A stretch of 18,802 nt of DNA. It comes from Panacagrimonas sp052387335. GTDB lineage: Bacteria > Pseudomonadota > Gammaproteobacteria > Nevskiales > Nevskiaceae. The DNA lies in contig JBQTJH010000199.1 in assembly GCA_052387335.1 (NCBI GenBank), positions 1 to 18,802 of the forward strand, read 5' to 3'. Below are positions 14,828 to 18,802 of the stretch, in pieces (the first letter of the stretch is position 1; each line of letters begins with the position of its first letter). Under the pieces are notes generated by a model that ran no database searches, was not told the DNA's origin, and saw only the letters and a program-made list of their open reading frames with translations. The position numbers and the translations under genes were made by a program.

Positions 14828-15502
14828 ATGCAGCTTATGAAATCCCGCTTCGGATCGCCGATGACCCTATTCCTCGCAAGGCTGCAAACCGGCTACGGCG
14901 AGGCCGTCGCCAAACTGTCACAGGCCGACTTTGTCGCGCCCCTGCTGCTGCGCCTGTACCTGGCGCCCATCTTCTGGATGGCGGGCTGGAACAAGCTCAG
15001 CCATTTCGAAGATACGGTGGCCTGGTTCGGCAATGCCGACTGGGGCTTGGGTCTGCCGCTGCCCTGGCTGATGGCAGCGCTGGCAACAGCAACCGAACTG
15101 CTTGGCGCGGTCCTGTTGCTGCTGGGACTGGCGGTTCGTGTCATCAGCCTGCCGCTGATGGTGACCATGCTGGTCGCAATCTTTGCGGTGCACTGGCCCA
15201 ACGGCTGGTTGGCGATTGCCGAGGGCCAGGGTCTGTTTGCCACCGAGCGCACCATGGAAGCGGCCGAGCGCCTGGCGCGGGCCAAGGAGCTGCTGATGGA
15301 GCACGGCAATTATGAGTACCTGACCGAGCACGGCAGCTTGGTCGTGCTCAATAACGGGATCGAGTTCGGTGCAACCTATTTTTTGATGCTGCTGTCCCTG
15401 CTGTTCACCGGCGCAGGTCGCTGGCTGAGCCTGGATAACTGGATTGCCCGACGCTCTCGGAGCACGCCTGCGTCCGGCGGTTTGCGAGCTGCGTATAAAT
15501 GA
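14828..15502 (+). CDS. hvfX: DoxX-family membrane protein (HvfX-like)
   Basis: This 224-residue DoxX-family protein has about four membrane helices (38-55, 80-102, 104-122, 178-196). Its DoxX features are LLRLYLAPIFWMAGWNKLSH (40-59) and an ATELLGAVLLLLGLAVR stretch. A ~50-residue charged region between the third and fourth helices (about 131-175) is typical of the HvfX subgroup rather than short DoxX proteins. The ATG at 14828 has TGAGG five nt upstream; ATG at 14837 is an alternative. It is the first gene before the HvfA-type peptide, separated by 104 nt. In Haemophilus-type hvf loci a DoxX gene accompanies the precursor peptide and its modifying enzymes, where a redox or membrane role is assumed but not proven. 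The gene symbol rests on this context. Confidence 0.82.
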   Translation: MQLMKSRFGSPMTLFLARLQTGYGEAVAKLSQADFVAPLLLRLYLAPIFWMAGWNKLSHFEDTVAWFGNADWGLGLPLPWLMAALATATELLGAVLLLLGLAVRVISLPLMVTMLVAIFAVHWPNGWLAIAEGQGLFATERTMEAAERLARAKELLMEHGNYEYLTEHGSLVVLNNGIEFGATYFLMLLSLLFTGAGRWLSLDNWIARRSRSTPASGGLRAAYK

Positions 15503-15593
15503 CCTGCGGGCATTGTCGCCGCGGCGGTCACATCGATGTTTGGTTCACGTTCACCTAACTGTTGTTACACCTACGGCCCCAGCGGCCCCATGA

Positions 15594-15599
15594 AAGGAG
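15594..15599 (+). promoter_or_regulatory. Strong ribosome-binding site of the HvfA-like peptide gene
   Basis: AAGGAG stands 7 nt before the ATG at 15607. No comparably good site precedes the downstream enzyme gene at 16116, which fits high output of the precursor peptide. I did not find a convincing promoter in 15503-15593, though one is expected. Confidence 0.75.
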
Positions 15600-15606
15600 A
15601 TACACC

Positions 15607-15903
15607 ATGAGCAATACCCAGTCCAAGAAGCCCCTCGCCATCGTCCTCGGCGCTGCCTTTGCGCTGTCCGGCATGGCGGCAGCCCAGGCCTCCGTGTTCC
15701 AGACCACCGACCTCGGTGCGGGCTACATGGTCGCCGCTGCGGGCGACGCCAAGACCGGCGAGCACAAGTGCGGCGAAGGCAAGTGCGGTGAAGCCAAGAA
15801 GGACGCCAAGGCTGGCGAAGCCAAGTGCGGCGAAGGCAAGTGCGGCGAGAAGAAAGCCGGCGAAGCCAAGTGCGGCGACGGCAAGTGTGGGGAGAAGAAG
15901 TAA
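15607..15903 (+). CDS. hvfA: HvfA/bufferin-type Cys-rich RiPP precursor peptide
   Basis: The 98-residue peptide has a Sec signal sequence (KKPLAIVLGAAFALSGMAAA, cleavage after AQA at about 28) and a short linker (TTDLGAGYMVAAAG). A Lys/Glu/Gly-rich tail follows with six cysteines in three CGxGKC blocks: C55/C60, C74/C79, C89/C94. The EGKCGE motif is the hallmark of HvfA-like substrates of DUF692 (MNIO) enzymes, which convert such cysteines to thiooxazoles. The finished peptides (bufferins and relatives) bind copper and protect against it in the periplasm. The next two genes encode exactly that enzyme pair. The DNA of the repeats is also repetitive (15769-15897), so block number may vary between strains. 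There are no aromatic or Met residues in the tail, so metal binding must rest on modified Cys. Confidence 0.88.
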   Translation: MSNTQSKKPLAIVLGAAFALSGMAAAQASVFQTTDLGAGYMVAAAGDAKTGEHKCGEGKCGEAKKDAKAGEAKCGEGKCGEKKAGEAKCGDGKCGEKK

Positions 15904-15928
15904 GACCCCCGAGCCACCCAACGAGGGC

Positions 15929-15953
15929 CCCGGACGCGTCGTTAGCGTCCGGG
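15929..15953 (+). other. Hairpin 1 between hvfA and hvfB
   Basis: A perfect 9-bp stem, CCCGGACGC with GCGTCCGGG, encloses a 7-nt loop. No T-run follows, so it is not a standard intrinsic terminator. It leads directly into the repeated tail at 15951. Confidence 0.7.
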
Positions 15954-15982
15954 ATCGTTGGCAAGGCGAGTGGGGTCTTGTT
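15951..15982 (+). repeat. Intergenic direct repeat, copy 1
   Basis: 32 nt beginning GGGATCGTTGGCAAGGCGAG; 27 of 32 positions match copy 2 at 16039. The first bases form the 3' arm of hairpin 1. Confidence 0.75.
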
Positions 15983-16018
15983 CGAGTACCGAGCGAACCT
16001 CACTCGAATCTTGCTGGC

Positions 16019-16041
16019 CCCTGAGGCGATCAGCCTCAGGG
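16019..16041 (+). other. Hairpin 2 between hvfA and hvfB
   Basis: A perfect 9-bp stem, CCCTGAGGC with GCCTCAGGG, has a 5-nt loop. The stem sequence differs from hairpin 1 while stem length and following tail are the same, so the structure rather than the primary sequence is shared. No T-run follows. Confidence 0.7.
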
Positions 16042-16070
16042 ATCGTTGGCAGGACGAGCGGAGTCTGGTT
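16039..16070 (+). repeat. Intergenic direct repeat, copy 2
   Basis: 32 nt beginning GGGATCGTTGGCAGGACGAG, matching copy 1 at 27 of 32 positions. It ends 45 nt before the hvfB start. Confidence 0.75.
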
Positions 16071-16115
16071 TCATCGCAGCACAGTCCCCCGCTCGCTGCT
16101 GGCTATTCGCAGCCA

Positions 16116-16973
16116 ATGAAATCCATCACGCCACATGTTCGCGGTGCAGGCCTGGGTCTTAGACGGGCCTTGCTTGCACCTCTGGAAAACACCTTGCCGT
16201 CGCAGGACGGCATCGGCTTCCTGGAAGTAGCACCGGAAAACTGGATGGGCGTGGGCGGCCGTCTAGGTCGTCAGTTCCGCTCGTTCACCGAGCGCTTCAA
16301 ATTCGTTACGCACGGACTGTCGCTCTCCATCGGCAGCCCCGCGCCCCTGGACGAACACTTCGTCAAAAGCCTCAAACAATTTCTTGATCAACACGGCATT
16401 GCCGACTACACCGAGCATCTGACGTATTGCTCGGACGACGGGCATCTGTACGACCTGATGCCGATTCCATTCACCGAAGAAGCTGTCGAGTACGTGGCGG
16501 CGCGTGTACGGCGCGTGCAAGACATTCTCGAACGGCGCATCGCACTGGAAAACGCGAGCTACTACGCTGCACCCGGCCAGCGGATGAGCGAGATCGCGTT
16601 CATCAAGGCGGTGATCGAGCGCAGCGATTGCGATCTGCTGCTCGATGTCAACAACATCTGGGTCAACAGCATCAATCATCGCTACGATCCAGTGGAATTT
16701 CTTGATGCGCTGCCCACTGAGCGCGTGCGCTACATCCACGTTGCAGGTCATTACGTCGAGGCCGAAGATCTGCGCGTCGACACGCATGGCGCCGATGTGA
16801 TCGATCCGGTGTGGCAATTGCTGGAACGCGCGTATGCAAAGCTTGGAGCGACTCCCACCTTGCTGGAACGCGACTTCAACATTCCGCCGCTGGCCGAGCT
16901 GATGACGGAGTTGCAGCAGATCCATCGCTTGCAGTCGCTGCATGCTCATACCGCGAATCGTGTCGCAGCCTGA
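16116..16973 (+). CDS. hvfB: DUF692 family MNIO enzyme (HvfB/BufB-like)
   Basis: The 285-residue protein is a full-length DUF692 member, a TIM-barrel multinuclear non-heme iron oxidative enzyme. It should install thiooxazole or related groups on cysteines of the upstream peptide. Candidate metal ligands lie in the expected order: H66 (THGLSLSIG), E100/H101 (EHLTYC), E145/N146 (ENASYY), D177 with N179-N180 (LDVNNIWVNSINH), H208 and H212 (HVAGH), D223/H225 (DTHG) and E251/D253 (LLERD). The ATG at 16116 begins MKSITPHVRGAGLGLRR, the usual start of the family; there is little ribosome-binding sequence before it. The gene overlaps hvfC by 32 nt, and enzyme and partner are commonly co-translated. 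Confidence 0.93.
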   Translation: MKSITPHVRGAGLGLRRALLAPLENTLPSQDGIGFLEVAPENWMGVGGRLGRQFRSFTERFKFVTHGLSLSIGSPAPLDEHFVKSLKQFLDQHGIADYTEHLTYCSDDGHLYDLMPIPFTEEAVEYVAARVRRVQDILERRIALENASYYAAPGQRMSEIAFIKAVIERSDCDLLLDVNNIWVNSINHRYDPVEFLDALPTERVRYIHVAGHYVEAEDLRVDTHGADVIDPVWQLLERAYAKLGATPTLLERDFNIPPLAELMTELQQIHRLQSLHAHTANRVAA

Positions 16974-17724
16974 ATTTCAAACCCTGCAGTACCAGTTCGC
17001 CGCGCATTTGCGTGGTCCGATGCAGCACGCCGCGCCCAGCGGGCTGGAAGATCGTCGGCTGAAAATCTATCGCGAACTGTTCTACAACAATGTCGAGGAT
17101 TTTCTGGCCACGGCGTACCCCGTGATCCGCAAGCTTTCAAACGACGCGGTTTGGCATGCACGCGTGCGGGCGTTCTACTCGCAACATCAATCGAACTCGC
17201 CGCAGTTCTACAAGCTGGCCGAAGAGTTTCTGCATTTTTTGCAGGACGAGCGTGGTGAGCATGTCGACGATCCGCCGTTCCTGGCTGAGCTGGCGCACTA
17301 CGAATGGGTGGAACTGGCGCTGTCGATTTCCGAAGCCGAACTCACCCCAGAACTCGCCGATCCCAATGGCGACCTGATGCGGGCGCAGCCGGTGATTTCA
17401 CCGCTGGCTTGGCCGCTGGCCTATGCCTGGCCGGTGCAGCGCATCGGCCCGGACTACCAGCCGACCGAACCGCCGCAGGCGCCGACCTATCTGGTGGTGT
17501 ATCGCACGCGCCAAGACGAGGTGCGCTTCATGGAAATCAATGCCGTCAGCGCCCGGCTGCTGCAGCTGATTGAAGAGCGCCCCCAGGCCAGCGGCATGGA
17601 CGTGCTACAGCAGATCGCGACGGAGCTGCAGCACCCGCAGCCCGATCAAGTGCTGGCCGCCGGCCGCGACATGCTGGGCGGCTTGCGCGAACGCGACATC
17701 CTGCTCGGGACGCGCCACGCTTAG
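16942..17724 (+). CDS. hvfC: DUF2063 family partner protein (HvfC/BufC-like)
   Basis: The 260-residue protein has an N-terminal DUF2063 domain with the signature RRLKIYRELFYNNVEDFLAT, continuing AYPVIRKL (residues 38-65). A C-terminal half has a beta-rich segment (TYLVVYRTRQDEVRFMEINA) and then helices. DUF2063 proteins act with DUF692 enzymes, probably delivering the precursor peptide to the active site. Its start lies inside hvfB: ATG at 16942 (32-nt overlap) or GTG at 16960 (14-nt overlap), and the latter would give a more usual N-terminus. It is the last hvf gene; the dioxygenase gene begins 34 nt after its stop. Confidence 0.92.
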   Translation: MLIPRIVSQPEFQTLQYQFAAHLRGPMQHAAPSGLEDRRLKIYRELFYNNVEDFLATAYPVIRKLSNDAVWHARVRAFYSQHQSNSPQFYKLAEEFLHFLQDERGEHVDDPPFLAELAHYEWVELALSISEAELTPELADPNGDLMRAQPVISPLAWPLAYAWPVQRIGPDYQPTEPPQAPTYLVVYRTRQDEVRFMEINAVSARLLQLIEERPQASGMDVLQQIATELQHPQPDQVLAAGRDMLGGLRERDILLGTRHA

Positions 17725-17758
17725 AGTCGTTTCGGGCGCATCCCGATATCATCGCGGC

Positions 17759-18535
17759 ATGCACGGTCCAAACAGTCTGTTCCTCGGCCATGGCGCGCCG
17801 ACATTGGCCTTGAGCACGCATCCTGCCGCGCAAGCCCTGATCGAACTCGGCCTGCGTCTACCTCGACCCAAGGCGGTCGTGGTGATCTCGCCGCACCGCC
17901 AAGCGGCCAGCTTCGAGGTGGGTGTCGCGTCGCAGTTTCATGCCTGGCACGACTTTCGTGGTTTTGCGCCAGAACTCTACGCCCTGCGCTACAACCCGCC
18001 GGGTGCGCCCGAATTGGCACAGGCGTTACTGCAGACGCTCGCCGCAGCGGGTCTGCCAAGCCAGGCCTCGGACGATGCACGCATCGATCACGGCATCTGG
18101 GTGCCGCTGCGCCTGATGTGGCCACAGGCCGACATCCCGGTGGTGCCGGTGGCGATCACCGAGGACGGGCCCGACGCGCATCTGGCGCTGGGACGGGCCC
18201 TGTCCGGGCTGGCCGCACAGGACGTGATGGTCATCGGCAGCGGCAGCATCACGCACAACCTGAGTGATCTGAATTTTGCCGACGAGTTCGCACCCGCCTA
18301 CCCCTGGGCGCAGACCTTCGACGACTGGGTGGCCCGTCATCTACTCGCAGGGGATGCCCAGGCCTTGTGTGCCTACCGCAGCCAGGCGCCGGAGGCTATA
18401 CGCGCACACCCGACCGAAGAACATCTGATGCCGCTGTTCGTCGCCCTCGGCGCCCGCGGCACACCCGGCCACGCGCTGTATCGGGGCATGAGTTACGGCA
18501 GCGTGAGCTTGTCGGCCTACCACTTCGGACCCTGA
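17759..18535 (+). CDS. LigB-like extradiol ring-opening dioxygenase (YgiD/DODA family)
   Basis: The 258-residue protein belongs to the class III extradiol dioxygenase (LigB) superfamily. Histidines typical of the metal and catalytic site are H11 (FLGHGAP), H46 (VVISPH), H111 (ARIDHGIWVPL), H166 (GSITHN) and H222 (PTEEHLMPL). These enzymes open catechol rings; the short single-domain form resembles E. coli YgiD and plant DODA, which cleave 4,5-DOPA and bind Zn or Fe. The ATG at 17759 gives the expected FLGHGAP position, whereas the open frame extends back into hvfC. It may be read together with the hvf operon, but the connection is only positional. The natural substrate is unknown. Confidence 0.92.
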   Translation: MHGPNSLFLGHGAPTLALSTHPAAQALIELGLRLPRPKAVVVISPHRQAASFEVGVASQFHAWHDFRGFAPELYALRYNPPGAPELAQALLQTLAAAGLPSQASDDARIDHGIWVPLRLMWPQADIPVVPVAITEDGPDAHLALGRALSGLAAQDVMVIGSGSITHNLSDLNFADEFAPAYPWAQTFDDWVARHLLAGDAQALCAYRSQAPEAIRAHPTEEHLMPLFVALGARGTPGHALYRGMSYGSVSLSAYHFGP

Positions 18536-18607
18536 ACGCGGCGCAGCGCGTAAACTCTGCGCCCCGGGTGCACTCACCCCCCCCGCCGCGATACGCAACG
18601 CTGTCCG

Positions 18608-18667
18608 ATGTCCTACGCCGCCGACCAGGCTTCGATCCGCCGCACCTTCGCCATCATCAGCCACCCC
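18608..18667 (+). pseudogene. prfC: prfC (peptide chain release factor 3), first 20 codons only, cut by an IS
   Basis: Reading from ATG at 18608: MSYAADQASIRRTFAIISHP, then TAG. The IRRTFAIISHP block is the start of the release factor RF3 GTPase, which should continue with DAGKTT (the P-loop). Similarity ends exactly after HP, where sequence of an IS3-family element begins. RF3 is a GTPase that recycles RF1/RF2 from the ribosome and is dispensable in E. coli. The remainder of the gene is expected beyond the element, outside the window. Confidence 0.75.
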
Positions 18668-18802
18668 TAGCGCACGGGTTCTACCCCGTTTCCACGGACG
18701 GTTGTGAAAGGGATGAAAACTGCTGATCCCGCTTAGCGACTCTTCGTCGCATACGAGGGTTGTGGAATCGCTCGATGTAGTCAAACACGTCGGCCTTGGC
18801 CG
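18668..18802 (-). mobile_element. IS3-family insertion sequence, 3' end (continues past the window)
   Basis: The boundary is taken as the point where prfC similarity stops (18667). Inside lies the C-terminal part of an IS3-type transposase read on the minus strand. The exact terminal inverted repeat is not certain: the end reads TAGCGCACGGGTTCTACCCC on the plus strand, without the usual terminal TG, and the other end is not visible. Confidence 0.6.
18681..18800 (-). CDS. IS3-family transposase (OrfB), C-terminal 39 residues (partial)
   Basis: Translation on the minus strand gives AKADVFDYIERFHNPRMRRR, then VAKRDQQFSSLSQPSVETG and a stop. The DVFDYIERFHNPRMRRR segment is the familiar end of the integrase-core (DDE) domain of IS3-family OrfB, which has the pattern VFdYIE.FyN..R. 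The 5' part of the gene lies outside the window. Because the gene's end points toward prfC, the element is inserted in the opposite direction to prfC. Confidence 0.85.
   Translation of the reverse strand, partial: AKADVFDYIERFHNPRMRRRVAKRDQQFSSLSQPSVETG

Noticed and set aside
15769..15897. Short tandem repeats as a CRISPR or satellite array
   Set aside because: The repeats are in frame and encode the Cys blocks; unit spacing is irregular and there are no unique spacers.
15551..16003. Arg- and Trp-rich minus-strand frame (and a Ser-Pro-His repeat frame at 15723-15917) opposite the peptide gene
   Set aside because: Antisense shadow of the repetitive CGxGKC codons of hvfA; the plus strand has signal peptide, ribosome-binding site and conserved motifs.
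15929..16041. Hairpins as intrinsic terminators
   Set aside because: No U-run follows either stem, and hvfB/hvfC have no evident separate promoter.

Overview
The window is GC-rich DNA from a proteobacterium. A prfC start, DUF1302/DUF1329 and RND genes and an Hvf-type operon together suggest a gammaproteobacterium; a Nevskiales/Solimonadaceae-like hydrocarbon or lipid degrader is my best guess, inferred from gene content only. It is an accessory-looking region: two insertion sequences, a tRNA with an integrase remnant, one decayed metabolic gene and one gene cut by an IS.

Layout. (1) 3-635: end of an anti-sigma-K-like membrane protein. (2) 670-4078: a catabolic patch. On the minus strand an acyl-CoA ligase pseudogene is followed by a styrene-oxide-isomerase-like membrane protein. 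On the plus strand are a 2,4-dienoyl-CoA-reductase-type SDR and a secreted FGE-fold protein without the catalytic cysteines. (3) 4144-5729: an intact IS630-family element with TA target duplication, a strong minus-strand terminator, a 36-codon integrase remnant, and a tRNA-Ile(CAU). (4) 6021-13885: an envelope operon of DUF1302 outer-membrane protein, DUF1329 protein with a large extra helical segment, a Ycf48-like propeller and an RND/MMPL permease. The last three genes overlap by 4 nt each and a terminator sits after the first. (5) 13890-14780: AraC-family regulator, minus strand. (6) 14828-17724: an Hvf/bufferin operon of DoxX (HvfX), a Cys-rich precursor peptide (HvfA), a DUF692 MNIO enzyme (HvfB) and a DUF2063 partner (HvfC). 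(7) 17759-18535: a LigB/YgiD-like extradiol dioxygenase. (8) 18608-18802: the first 20 codons of prfC, cut by an IS3-family element that runs off the window.

How they may work together. The DUF1302-DUF1329-Ycf48-RND set looks like a trans-envelope route for a hydrophobic compound, next to CoA-ester and epoxide/isomerase enzymes that could act on such a compound (inference). The Hvf operon should make a ribosomally synthesised, post-translationally modified copper-binding peptide: three CGxGKC blocks are the substrate, DUF692/DUF2063 the modifying pair, and DoxX an accessory membrane protein. A pair of matching hairpins with a shared 32-nt tail lies between precursor and enzyme genes and may set their ratio.
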